The position numbers and the translations under genes are program-made. The notes beneath the pieces are model-generated. The model made no database searches, was not told the DNA's origin, and was given only the letters and a program-made list of their open reading frames with translations. A DNA stretch of 64,000 nucleotides from Dehalococcoidia bacterium (GTDB lineage Bacteria; Chloroflexota; Dehalococcoidia; Tepidiformales; Tepidiformaceae), in the NCBI GenBank assembly GCA_009839725.1, contig VXPF01000117.1, positions 62,001 through 126,000 of the forward strand, read 5' to 3'. Of the stretch, positions 44,681 through 52,812 are shown in pieces; position 1 is the first letter of the stretch; every line of letters starts with the position of its first letter.

Positions 44681-45376
44681 TCACAGGAGAGCGTCGGCGA
44701 GTTCGGTGAAGGTGGACACGGTCAGGTCGGGCTGGAGAGGCGAGTCCTCGTAGGGCAGGTTCTGGCGGTTGACGAAGGCGGCGCGGAAGCCGCAGGCGCG
44801 CGCGCCGAGCACGTCGAAGGAGTTGGCGGAGACCATGAAGCACTCGGCCGGCTCGAGACCCAGCCTGGCGGCGGCGTGGCGGTAGACGGCGGGGTGCGGC
44901 TTGAACGCCCCGATCTCGGCGACGGAGATGATGGCATCGAAGTCCCAGCCGATGCGGTTGGTTGCGAGGTGCTCGAGGAAGTGCGGGTCGCCGTTGGAGA
45001 GGGCGACGAGGTCGTAGCTCTTCTTGAGCCGGTGGAGTGCATCAAGCACCTCGGGGTAGGGGTGCAGGTCCTGCCAGAAGGCCATGATCTCGTCGTCCGC
45101 GCCGTCGTCGGAGTCGATGCGGTTGAGCCGCAGGGTGTAGCGGAGGGCGCGGCGGCAGGTCTCGAGGTAGCCGCTGTGGCCAAGCAGAAGGATGTTGTCC
45201 TGGTACTGCTCGATGCGCTGGCGGGCGCGCCACTGCGCCCAGAACTCCGCCGGGTCGGCGTCGATCCCGCGTTCGGCGAACCAGCGTCCCACCGGCGGCT
45301 CGAGGCTGCCGCCGAGGTCGAGCACGGTCCCGAAGAGGTCGAAGGTCAGGGCGCGGACGCCACCGAGGCGGGTCAT
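44681..45376 (-). CDS. HAD hydrolase, 2-haloacid dehalogenase (type II) group
   Basis: 231 residues from ATG 45376. Motifs: nucleophile Asp in VRALTFDLFGTVLD, Ser/Asn in LVALSNGDP, Lys in IGAFKPHPAVY, and the type II end motif MVSANSFDVLGARACGF. This order fits haloacid dehalogenase type II rather than phosphoglycolate phosphatase. Activity on 2-haloacids is plausible but needs the specific pocket residues. 52 bp upstream of the CoA-transferase gene and divergent to the LLM gene. Confidence 0.88.
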   Translation of the reverse strand: MTRLGGVRALTFDLFGTVLDLGGSLEPPVGRWFAERGIDADPAEFWAQWRARQRIEQYQDNILLLGHSGYLETCRRALRYTLRLNRIDSDDGADDEIMAFWQDLHPYPEVLDALHRLKKSYDLVALSNGDPHFLEHLATNRIGWDFDAIISVAEIGAFKPHPAVYRHAAARLGLEPAECFMVSANSFDVLGARACGFRAAFVNRQNLPYEDSPLQPDLTVSTFTELADALL

Positions 45377-45496
45377 GGGCCGGGAGGATAGCCGGTTCGC
45401 ACATCGTGGACGCGGGCGCAGGTTCGACAAGAACGGCGAAAGTGTCCACGATTGCCGTTGACTCGCGGCCGCCCGGTTCGCGAGGGGAGCAACAGC

Positions 45497-46615
45497 ATGA
45501 AGTTCGGGGTCTTCTTCGAGATATCGGTGCCGCGTCCGTGGGGCCCGGAGACCGAGTACACGGTGTACCAGAACTGCCTGGAGCAGGCTCGGGTCGCCGA
45601 CGAACTGGGGTTCGACCAGGCATGGGCGGTGGAGCACCACTTCCTGGAGGAGTACTCGCACTGCTCGGCGCCGGAGATCTTCCTGACGGCGATCGCGATG
45701 CAGACGAAGCAGATCCGCGTGGGGCACGGCATCGTGACGTGCGTTCCCGAGCTGAACAGCCCGATCCGTGCGGCCAAGCGCGGCGCCGTGCTCGACCTCG
45801 TGTCGGGCGGGCGGCTGGAGTTCGGCACGGGCCGCTCGGCGACGTGGACGGAGCTCGGCGGCTTCGGCGCGAACCCGGACGAGACGAAGAAGACGTGGGA
45901 CGAGTACGTGCGCGTCATCCCGAAGATGTGGACGCAGGACCGCTTCAGCTGGCAGGGCCGGGCGTTCTCGATGCCCGAGCGCAGCGTCCTCCCGAAGCCG
46001 TACCAGAAACCGCACCCGCCTATGTGGGTGGCAGTGACGAGCGTGGGCACGGAAATCGACGCGGCCGAGCGGGGGCTCGGCAGCCTGGGGCTCTCCTTTG
46101 GGGGCGTGGGCGAGCAGGCACAGAAGATCGCCGGCTACCGCAAGCGCATCCAGTCATGCGACCCCGTGGGCGAGTTCGTGAACGAGCAGGTCAACACCGT
46201 CAGCTTCCTCTACTGCCACGAGGACGACGAGAAGGGGATCACGACGGGCCAGCGCATGGCCGGGACGTTCAACTACCTCTCCGAGCAGACGCTGGCGACG
46301 CGGCAGGCGTACCCGACGCCGTCGTACCTGTCGCCGGGGCTGCTGTACCAGCTGCGGCAGGAGTCGACGAGCGGACCCGAGGGCCGGGTGCCCGAGGGCC
46401 TCACGATCGGCGATCCGCACCGGGTGGCGCAGGCCGTGCGTCGCTGGGAAGAGGCAGGCGTGGACCGCATCAACTTCCTGCTGAACGTGCACGAGATGGT
46501 CCCGCAGGAGGACGTGCTCGCCTCGATGCGGCTGTTCGCGAGGGAAGTGATGCCGCAGTTCCAGGGCGACCAGGCGGCTGAGCCCGCCGGGGCCACGGCG
46601 GCGGGCGGCGCCTGA
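45497..46615 (+). CDS. LLM-class flavin-dependent oxidoreductase
   Basis: Bacterial luciferase-like monooxygenase of 372 residues starting MKFGVFFEISVPRPW, with GAGGGGAG-type ribosome site. Typical: ARVADELGFDQAWAVEHHF, IRVGHGIVTCVPELNSPIRAAK, LDLVSGGRLEFGTGR, PKPYQKPHPPMWVAV and a late VDRINFLLNVHE. Uses FMN or F420; the AVEHHF motif is common in FMN members. Its stop overlaps the ATG of the next gene (TGATG), so both act together. Substrate not known. Confidence 0.92.
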   Translation: MKFGVFFEISVPRPWGPETEYTVYQNCLEQARVADELGFDQAWAVEHHFLEEYSHCSAPEIFLTAIAMQTKQIRVGHGIVTCVPELNSPIRAAKRGAVLDLVSGGRLEFGTGRSATWTELGGFGANPDETKKTWDEYVRVIPKMWTQDRFSWQGRAFSMPERSVLPKPYQKPHPPMWVAVTSVGTEIDAAERGLGSLGLSFGGVGEQAQKIAGYRKRIQSCDPVGEFVNEQVNTVSFLYCHEDDEKGITTGQRMAGTFNYLSEQTLATRQAYPTPSYLSPGLLYQLRQESTSGPEGRVPEGLTIGDPHRVAQAVRRWEEAGVDRINFLLNVHEMVPQEDVLASMRLFAREVMPQFQGDQAAEPAGATAAGGA

Positions 46616-47376
46616 TGCCACTGACAGGCACCCGCGACCTCTCCGAGATCGCCGACACCGCCCCGCTCCTCGCGAGCCTCGAGACAGAGGAGTGGGAGTT
46701 GAAGGGCGCCCAGCATCTGCAGCTCCACTACGAGCTCGGCGGCGACCGTGAGGCCCTGTTGCCTCCGGCTCTCCACCCCAGCATTCCCCCGACGCTGCTG
46801 GTCAACGTGACGCAGGTTCCCGACAGCGAGGTGGGCGCGTTCACGTTCGCGACGGTGCGCGTGGGATGCCGCGCGGGGGCGCGGCCGCGAGGGCTGCTGG
46901 TAAGGGGCTACTGCGACTCGGCCGCGGCGGCGAGCGTGCTGCGGGAGCGCTGGGGCCTCCCGCTGGAGGTTGCGGACGTGGAGCTCGACCCGAGCTACGC
47001 CCGCGCCACGACGAGCGTGACCGTCGACGGTACGTGCGTGCTGGCGGGGGAGCTGGTCGACCCGCAGCCCATCACGGGCGCGGACGTGCAGTACATGGCG
47101 ACGCTGGCCCTCGCGCGGGTGGCTCGCGACGGCGAGGAGACGCTGCTGCTCCAGGTCGACCCCGACTACACGTTCGACCGGGCGCAGCGGGGCCGCGCGA
47201 GACTCACCGCCTTCGAGGCGGAGGCGTGGAACCTGCCCGGCGCGAGCGCCTCGCACCCGATCTCGGCCTCGCTGACGACGGTCGACATGACGCTGCCGCG
47301 GCTGCGCTACCTGATCCACCCGGACAAGGATCCGCTGAGCGCGGTCGAGCGGCTCCCGCAGCCGCAGCCGGCCTGA
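46615..47376 (+). CDS. acetoacetate decarboxylase-fold protein
   Basis: 253 residues, coupled to the LLM gene. The strand pattern LLPPALHPSIPPTLLVNVTQVPDSEVGAFTFATVRVGCR and RPRGLLVRGYCDS resembles the acetoacetate-decarboxylase superfamily. In true decarboxylases a Lys pair follows the R-E-x-x-G-x-P segment; here it reads RERWGLPLEVA, so the Schiff-base Lys seems to be missing. The protein is therefore more likely a hydratase/aldolase-like or binding member of the fold. Assigned by eye. Confidence 0.72.
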   Translation: MPLTGTRDLSEIADTAPLLASLETEEWELKGAQHLQLHYELGGDREALLPPALHPSIPPTLLVNVTQVPDSEVGAFTFATVRVGCRAGARPRGLLVRGYCDSAAAASVLRERWGLPLEVADVELDPSYARATTSVTVDGTCVLAGELVDPQPITGADVQYMATLALARVARDGEETLLLQVDPDYTFDRAQRGRARLTAFEAEAWNLPGASASHPISASLTTVDMTLPRLRYLIHPDKDPLSAVERLPQPQPA

Positions 47377-47421
47377 GGGGCGCTTGGGACACCTCTCGCA
47401 GCCTGCAGCGGAGAGCTACGG

Positions 47422-48567
47422 TCACTCCGGTGGCTCTGGAGACCTGCACCCCCGTCCACGGGACGCTGTCCGGTTCTCGCCACGCCACTCAAGGGAGGCT
47501 CTGATCTCGCGAAACAGAGCGCCTACATCCCTCAGGCTCGCATCGTCCGAACCTGACGATGCCTGCTCGATGAGCTCGCGTCCCGCCTCTTCCCCAGCCT
47601 CATCGAACCAGATGCTGGAACCACTCTCCACATCGGTGAGACCCGTGCACCAGCCGCCCGTGTAGGCGCCACCGACCCGAACGGTCATGCCGTCCGGAAT
47701 CGTGACGATCAGATTGTCGCTTATCCAGTAGCGCCCTGGGCCCGGAACCGGCTCCCCGAAGACCTCCCGCACACCATCTGGTCCCACCAACCATGGCGGT
47801 TGGCGCCAGCGAAACTGCACTGGCTGGAGTTCATCAGGGTCTGTCAGTTCATCACCACAACCCCGGTAGTCGTGGGCAAGACTCTCGACGACGAGCAGGG
47901 TACGCAGGCGATGGCCCGTGGGGTCAGGCCGTAGCTCCGCCACCTTGAACCGGACCAGGCACTGGTCTCCCCAAGTCCAGTCGATACGGTCTCCCGCCTC
48001 AATCGTCCCATAGAACGCCGCCCGGGAGGCTCCTGTGGCGTCCGCAACATGCAGCAGCAGGCCTACGGGCGTGTATCGATCGGGCCAGTCGATAGTGCTC
48101 GTCAAGTCGTTCACATCGGAGAGGAAGGCGTAGGAGCCCGGCGCTGACACAGCCCCCATCGTGTGGAGGTTGTAGGACGTGGACTCCACCCTGAAAGCGG
48201 CCGCCACAGCCACCGGCCCATCCACAGTGAAGCTTGCCGTGCTCGTCTCCGTGCCCCTCGTCGTCGTCACCGCGGCCGGTCCGGCCGTGACGGTGGCGCC
48301 CTTCGGGAGACTCCTCCACACGCTGAAGTCGTACCCCTTTTCTGCCTCCGCCACCAGCGTCACCACTGTACCGAGGACGTACGTTCCGTCCTCGCGCGGC
48401 TCAGGATTAACCGCCACACTCCCACCCTCGCCCACCATCACCGCCAGCACGTATCCCCGTGGCGCCCCCGTGAAGTGTGCCGTCGCCGTTGTGTCCCGGG
48501 TGAGCCGGAACTGCGTGGGATTCATGGCCGCTTCAACGACGCCCCGCTTCCGTCTTCGAGCGTCCAT
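47422..48567 (-). CDS. C-terminal part of a secreted beta-repeat protein (frameshifted)
   Basis: 381 residues in the track, but the first 14 look like out-of-frame translation. The sensible part begins at VVEAAMNPTQFRLTRD and continues the repeat domain interrupted in the upstream ORF. It contains a second bacterial repeat (GEGGSVAVNPEPREDGTYVLGTVVTLVAEAEKGYDFSVW) and then a unique region with several Trp and Cys residues and no membrane helix. One extra G in a G run near 48542-48545 would join both frames. Read alone the ORF lacks a signal peptide. Confidence 0.65.
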   Translation of the reverse strand: MDARRRKRGVVEAAMNPTQFRLTRDTTATAHFTGAPRGYVLAVMVGEGGSVAVNPEPREDGTYVLGTVVTLVAEAEKGYDFSVWRSLPKGATVTAGPAAVTTTRGTETSTASFTVDGPVAVAAAFRVESTSYNLHTMGAVSAPGSYAFLSDVNDLTSTIDWPDRYTPVGLLLHVADATGASRAAFYGTIEAGDRIDWTWGDQCLVRFKVAELRPDPTGHRLRTLLVVESLAHDYRGCGDELTDPDELQPVQFRWRQPPWLVGPDGVREVFGEPVPGPGRYWISDNLIVTIPDGMTVRVGGAYTGGWCTGLTDVESGSSIWFDEAGEEAGRELIEQASSGSDDASLRDVGALFREIRASLEWRGENRTASRGRGCRSPEPPE

Positions 48568-48824
48568 CGGCTGAATGTACAGCCCTCATCGGCCAACGCT
48601 TCAACTTCGATGGAGACGTCCCCGGGAAGAGTCCACTCCCTCGCGGGGTCGGAAGCCAGGCCACCGTTGCTCGCCTCGCGGACAAGGACCGTGCCGCATC
48701 CCTCCGGGGTGACGGGAGTTAGCAGCCGATGGGTGGAGCCGCGCGTAGCGAGAACTCCCGCAGTCACCATCCCGGCAACCACGGCCAAGGCCCACAGCGC
48801 AAGGGCGATGTTGCGCTTGCTCAC
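48522..48824 (-). CDS. N-terminal part of the same secreted beta-repeat protein
   Basis: 100 residues: signal/anchor helix (IALALWALAVVAGMVTAGVLA) then a first repeat, GCGTVLVREASNGG ... VSIEVEALADEGCTFSRWTLEDGSG, ending SLKRP by frameshift. The repeat type (G-x-V ... V-x-L-x-A-x-P-x-x-G-x-x-F-x-x-W) is the same as in the downstream ORF and normally runs on to a T-V-T-A-x-F strand, which is present in the other frame. Taken with the downstream piece it makes one protein of about 460 residues. Confidence 0.65.
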   Translation of the reverse strand: MSKRNIALALWALAVVAGMVTAGVLATRGSTHRLLTPVTPEGCGTVLVREASNGGLASDPAREWTLPGDVSIEVEALADEGCTFSRWTLEDGSGASLKRP

Positions 48825-48908
48825 AGCTCACCTCCCCCGGGGGCGACCCCAACGCGCCCTCGCGAGCGTAGCAGGGGCCGCGTGATGCGGATAAGAGGCG
48901 TGGCGGCC

Positions 48909-49655
48909 TTAGCGCCCGAAGAGCTTGGAGCCGAGCCAGCGGATGGGGTCGAAGTAGCGGTCGGCGACGCGCTCCTTCAGGGGGATGATGGCGTTGTCCG
49001 TGATGTGGATCTCTTCCGGACAGACCTCGGTGCAGCACTTGGTGATGTTGCAGTAGCCGACGCCCGCATCCTGGCGGGCCAGCTCGAGCCGGTCCTCGGT
49101 GTCGAGGGGGTGCATCTCGAGCTCGGCGAGGCGCACGAAGAAGCGCGGACCGGCGAACTCGGGCTTGTTCTCGGGATGGTCGCGGATGACGTGGCAGACG
49201 TTCTGGCAGAGGAAGCACTCGATGCACTTGCGGAATTCCTGCCCGCGCTCGATGTCTTCCTGCATCATGCGATAGGTGCCGTCGGCCTCCCGAGGGCGAG
49301 GCTTGAAGGCGGGAATGGTCTTGGCGACCTCGTAGTTGAAGGAGACGTCGGTCACGAGGTCGCGGATGAGCGGCCACGTCTTCATGGGAGCGACGGTAAT
49401 CTGCTCGCCGGGCTCGTAGAGGTTCATGCGCGTCATGCACATGAGGCGGGGTTCGCCATTGATCTCGGCGCTGCAGGAGCCGCACTTGCCGGCCTTGCAG
49501 TTCCAGCGGACGGCGAGGTCGGGGGCTTCGGTGGCCTGGATGCGATGGATGACGTCGAGGACGACCTGGCCTTCCTCAACCTCGACCGAGTAGTCCTGCC
49601 AATCGCCGCTCTCGCCGTCGCCACGGAACACGCGCATGTTCGCTGTTTCGCTCAT
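48909..49655 (-). CDS. sdhB: succinate dehydrogenase iron-sulfur subunit
   Basis: 248 residues from ATG 49655 with GAGGAG upstream. Three cluster sets are visible: plant-type 2Fe-2S (CKAGKCGSCSAEING...LMC), then CIECFLCQNVC and CCTEVCP for the 4Fe-4S and 3Fe-4S centres. Passes electrons from SdhA towards the membrane anchor and quinone. Located last in sdhCAB, three bases after sdhA; the preceding track frame to 51146 is a shadow. Confidence 0.95.
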   Translation of the reverse strand: MSETANMRVFRGDGESGDWQDYSVEVEEGQVVLDVIHRIQATEAPDLAVRWNCKAGKCGSCSAEINGEPRLMCMTRMNLYEPGEQITVAPMKTWPLIRDLVTDVSFNYEVAKTIPAFKPRPREADGTYRMMQEDIERGQEFRKCIECFLCQNVCHVIRDHPENKPEFAGPRFFVRLAELEMHPLDTEDRLELARQDAGVGYCNITKCCTEVCPEEIHITDNAIIPLKERVADRYFDPIRWLGSKLFGR

Positions 49656-49657
49656 GG

Positions 49658-51454
49658 TTACTCCTCGAACAGCTCCTGCAGGTCGGCGGGCATCTCGGGA
49701 AGGGGCGAGGTGGTGACCTCCATCTCCCCGTCCGCGCCCTGGCGGATGACGACGTTCTTGTTGCCCCACTCTGCATCGTTGGGGCCGGGGTAGTCGTCGC
49801 GGGTGTGGCCGCCACGGCTCTCCTGGCGGACGTTGGCGGCGCGCGCGGTGGCCTCGGAGACGGTCAGGAGGGCCTGCAGGTCGATGGCCAGGTGCCAGCC
49901 CGGGTTGTACTGCTGGTGCCCGTAGACGCCCACGCTGGCGGCGCGCCCCTTGTAGCCCTCGATGCGCTCCTGCGCCTCGATCAGCTCCGACTCGGTGCGG
50001 ATGATGCCGACGAGGTTGTGCATCGTGTCCTGGAGGTCTCGCTGGATGTCGTAGGGACCCTCGGCGCCGTCGCGCTCGAAGGGGGCGCGCATGGCCGCCA
50101 CGATCTCCTCGACCTGCGCATCGTCCGCCTCGGGAGCGGAGGCCTGGGCGGCGGCGTCCTCGGCGGCGCCCAGGCCGGCGCGGCGTCCGAAGACGACGAG
50201 GTCGGAGAGGGAGTTGCCGCCGAGGCGGTTGGCGCCATGCATGCCGCCGGCGCACTCGCCCGCGGCGTAGAGCCCGGGGACGGTCGTGGCAGCGGTGTCG
50301 GCATCGACACGGATGCCGCCCATGATGTAGTGCATCGTGGGACCGACTTCCATCGCCTGGGAGGTGATGTCGACGTCGGCGAGCTGCTTGAACTGGTGAT
50401 ACATGCTCGGCAGGCGGCGGCGGATGTACTCGGTGGAACGGCGCGTGGCGATGTCGAGGAAGACGCCGCCGTGGGGGCTGCCGCGCCCCGCCTTCACCTC
50501 GGAGTTGATGGCGCGGGCCACCTCGTCGCGGGGGAGGAGGTCGGGGGTGCGGCGGTTGTTGACCTTGTCCTCGTACCAGGCGTCCGCTTCCTCGATCGAG
50601 TCGGCCGTCTCTGCCGCGAAGAACTCGGGGATGTAGTTGAACATGAAGCGCTCGCCGTCGCTGTTGCGCAGCGTGCCGCCGTCGCCGCGGACGCCTTCGG
50701 TCACGAGAATGCCGCGCACGCTCGGGGGCCAGACCATCCCGGTCGGGTGGAACTGGACGCACTCCATGTCGATGAGCTCGGCGCCGGCCCAGTAGGCGAG
50801 GGCGTGACCGTCGCCGGTGTACTCCCAGGAGTTCGAGGTGACGGCAAAGGCCTTGCCCGTGCCGCCAGTAGCGAGCACGGTCGACTTCGCGTTGAAGACC
50901 AGCAGGTTGCCGCTTTCGCGCCAGTAGGCCACAGCGCCGGAGACGCGGTCGCCATCCTTGAGCAGCCGCGAGACCGTGCACTCCATGAACACGTCGATGC
51001 CGTTGTGGACGGCGTGCTGCTGGAGCGTGCGGATGAGCTCGAGGCCGGTGCGGTCGCCAACGTGGGCGAGGCGGGCGTAGCGGTGGCCGCCGAAGTCGCG
51101 CTGGAGGATGCGGCCGTCGTTGGTGCGGTCGAAGAGGGCGCCCCACTCCTCGAGCTCGTTCACGCGGTCGGGGGCTTCCTGGGCATGGAGCTGGGCCATG
51201 CGCCAGTTGTTGAGCATCTTGCCGCCGCGCATGGTGTCGCGGAAGTGGACCTGCCAGTTGTCCTGGGGCCAGACGTTGCCGAGCGCGGCGGCGATGCCGC
51301 CCTCGGCCATCACGGTGTGGGCCTTGCCCAGCAGTGACTTGCAGATGAGGGCGGTGCGGGCGCCCCGAGCGGACGCCTCAATGGCGGCCCGTAGCCCGGC
51401 GCCGCCGGCCCCGATGACGATGACGTCGTAGTCGTGGCGTTCGTACTCAACCAT
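49658..51454 (-). CDS. sdhA: succinate dehydrogenase/fumarate reductase flavoprotein subunit
   Basis: 598 residues. N-terminal FAD fold YDVIVIGAGGAGLRAAIEAS, covalent-FAD His region KAHTVMAEGGIAAALGN, active-site segments MECVQFHPTG, GPTMHYIMGGIRVD and AAGECAGGMHGANRLGGNSLSDLVVFGRRAG, and an Arg-rich helical tail with RESRGGHTRDDYP. Oxidises succinate. Gene order sdhC-sdhA-sdhB and tight spacing indicate one operon. Confidence 0.97.
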   Translation of the reverse strand: MVEYERHDYDVIVIGAGGAGLRAAIEASARGARTALICKSLLGKAHTVMAEGGIAAALGNVWPQDNWQVHFRDTMRGGKMLNNWRMAQLHAQEAPDRVNELEEWGALFDRTNDGRILQRDFGGHRYARLAHVGDRTGLELIRTLQQHAVHNGIDVFMECTVSRLLKDGDRVSGAVAYWRESGNLLVFNAKSTVLATGGTGKAFAVTSNSWEYTGDGHALAYWAGAELIDMECVQFHPTGMVWPPSVRGILVTEGVRGDGGTLRNSDGERFMFNYIPEFFAAETADSIEEADAWYEDKVNNRRTPDLLPRDEVARAINSEVKAGRGSPHGGVFLDIATRRSTEYIRRRLPSMYHQFKQLADVDITSQAMEVGPTMHYIMGGIRVDADTAATTVPGLYAAGECAGGMHGANRLGGNSLSDLVVFGRRAGLGAAEDAAAQASAPEADDAQVEEIVAAMRAPFERDGAEGPYDIQRDLQDTMHNLVGIIRTESELIEAQERIEGYKGRAASVGVYGHQQYNPGWHLAIDLQALLTVSEATARAANVRQESRGGHTRDDYPGPNDAEWGNKNVVIRQGADGEMEVTTSPLPEMPADLQELFEE

Positions 51455-51457
51455 CGG

Positions 51458-52258
51458 CTAGAAGTGGCTCCAGGTGTTCGGGTCGGTCATGTGGCCGTTG
51501 GCGACCAGCCGGATGTAGACATCGACGGTGACGATGACCAGGAGGCTCGACCATGCCCAGAAGCGGTGGTTCTCGTTCCAGATCGTGACGTAGTCCCAGA
51601 CGCGCTTGCGGGCGCGGGTGAAGGCGGAGCAGCTGAAGCAGTTCAGTCCACCGCCCACGAAGTGGCGCAGGGAGTGGCAGGAGAAGGTGTACATCATGAG
51701 GAGGAAAGCGTTGAGGATGAGGAGGGTGGAGCCGACCCCGATGCCCCAGCCCTCGCCTGAGACGTAGAGGCTGCGGATGGCGCCGATCCAGAGCAGGGGT
51801 ACGAACACGAGGGCGACGTACATCACGTAGCGGTGCAGGTTCTGCATGATGAGGGGGAAGGTTGACTCGCCCTTGTAGGTCGGTCCCACATCGCCCACGG
51901 CGCAGGCGGGCGGGCTCAGGAAGTAGGAGCGGTAGTAGGCGCGCCGGTAGTAGTAGCAGGTGGCGCGGAAGGGGACGGGGCCGATGAGCACGATGAAGGC
52001 CGGGGAGAGGTACCAGGCGCCCTCCCAGTCGGCGTTGATCATGGTGAGCCAGGTGGGCTCGAAGACGGGACTGAGGAGGTGGGTGCCCTCGACCTCGTAG
52101 TGCCCGATGGGGCCGAAATCCATGATGATGGAGACGGTGAGCCAGCCGAAGAAGAGCCCGATGCTGGCGAAGACGAGGACCGGTTCAACCCACCAGCGGT
52201 CCTCCCGGAGCGTGGTCAGAAATCCGCGTCGAAGGGGCGCGGCGACAGCCTGAGCCAT
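51458..52258 (-). CDS. sdhC: succinate dehydrogenase membrane anchor (five-helix type)
   Basis: 266 residues from ATG 52258 (the TTG start in the track adds 21). Five hydrophobic helices are seen (VLVFASIGLFFGWLTVSI; PAFIVLIGPVPF; YVMYVALVFVPLLWIGAI; LLILNAFLLMMYTF; SSLLVIVTVDVYIRLV). Candidate heme or metal ligands are His in LHRYVM, SCHSLRHF and Cys in LNCFSC. A single 5-helix subunit with order C-A-B resembles the mycobacterial Sdh1 complex more than the two-subunit E. coli type. No separate sdhD is seen. Confidence 0.85.
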   Translation of the reverse strand: MAQAVAAPLRRGFLTTLREDRWWVEPVLVFASIGLFFGWLTVSIIMDFGPIGHYEVEGTHLLSPVFEPTWLTMINADWEGAWYLSPAFIVLIGPVPFRATCYYYRRAYYRSYFLSPPACAVGDVGPTYKGESTFPLIMQNLHRYVMYVALVFVPLLWIGAIRSLYVSGEGWGIGVGSTLLILNAFLLMMYTFSCHSLRHFVGGGLNCFSCSAFTRARKRVWDYVTIWNENHRFWAWSSLLVIVTVDVYIRLVANGHMTDPNTWSHF

Positions 52259-52385
52259 GGTTACCCTCGGAAGTGTCAGACCCGCGTAGCGGGCCGTCGG
52301 GCATCGTACCGCTGGCCCCAACAGCGGGCAATTGCGGGGCGTGGTGATCGGTGGTCGGTGATCGGCGGTTGGTGGCCGGGGCGCG

Positions 52386-52415
52386 TTGACGGTGCTCGCA
52401 GCGCCGTGCTACCAA
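52386..52415 (+). promoter_or_regulatory. weak candidate promoter for the VOC/P450 pair
   Basis: TTGACG and TACCAA with an 18-base gap lie 20 bases before the start codon. Just upstream are two GGTGATCGG copies 14 bases apart (52343 and 52357) that may be regulatory. The -10 is poor. Confidence 0.3.
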
Positions 52416-52434
52416 CCCTCCGCAGGAGTGGCCC

Positions 52435-52812
52435 ATGCTTGGATCGAGTGACCTGACCGTGCTCGTGGGAACCGCCCGCCTCGAAGAGACGCGCGCCTTC
52501 TACGAGGAGACCCTTGGACTCACGCTGATCTCCGAAGATCCCTTCGCCGCCGTTTTCGATGCGCATGGCACCACGCTGCGCCTCTCGAAGGTCGAGGAGC
52601 TGACGCCGCAGCCCTTCGCCGTGCTCGGCTGGTCGGTTCCCGACATCGAGACTGCCGTGGACGCGCTCGGCGGGCGCGGCGTCGGGTTTGAGCGGTATCC
52701 GGGCATGGAGCAGGACGACCGCGGCCTCTGGCAGGCGCCGGGCGGGCCCCGCGTCGCCTGGTTCCGGGATCCGGACGGGAACACCCTCTCACTCACCGAG
52801 GCTTCCGCATGA
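52435..52812 (+). CDS. VOC (glyoxalase/bleomycin-resistance) family protein
   Basis: 125 residues with AGGAG before the ATG. Paired beta-alpha-beta-beta-beta modules: LTVLVGTARLEETRAFYEETLGLTLIS and WSVPDIETAVDALGGRGVGFERYPGM, ending AWFRDPDGNTLSLTE with the conserved D-P-D-G-N and metal-binding Glu. VOC proteins include lyases, dioxygenases and drug-binding proteins. Its stop overlaps the P450 start (ATGA), so both may act on the same compound. Confidence 0.88.
   Translation: MLGSSDLTVLVGTARLEETRAFYEETLGLTLISEDPFAAVFDAHGTTLRLSKVEELTPQPFAVLGWSVPDIETAVDALGGRGVGFERYPGMEQDDRGLWQAPGGPRVAWFRDPDGNTLSLTEASA

Noticed and set aside
49805-51337. 510-aa plus-strand ORF over sdhA
   Set aside because: Antisense shadow; sdhA is complete on the minus strand.
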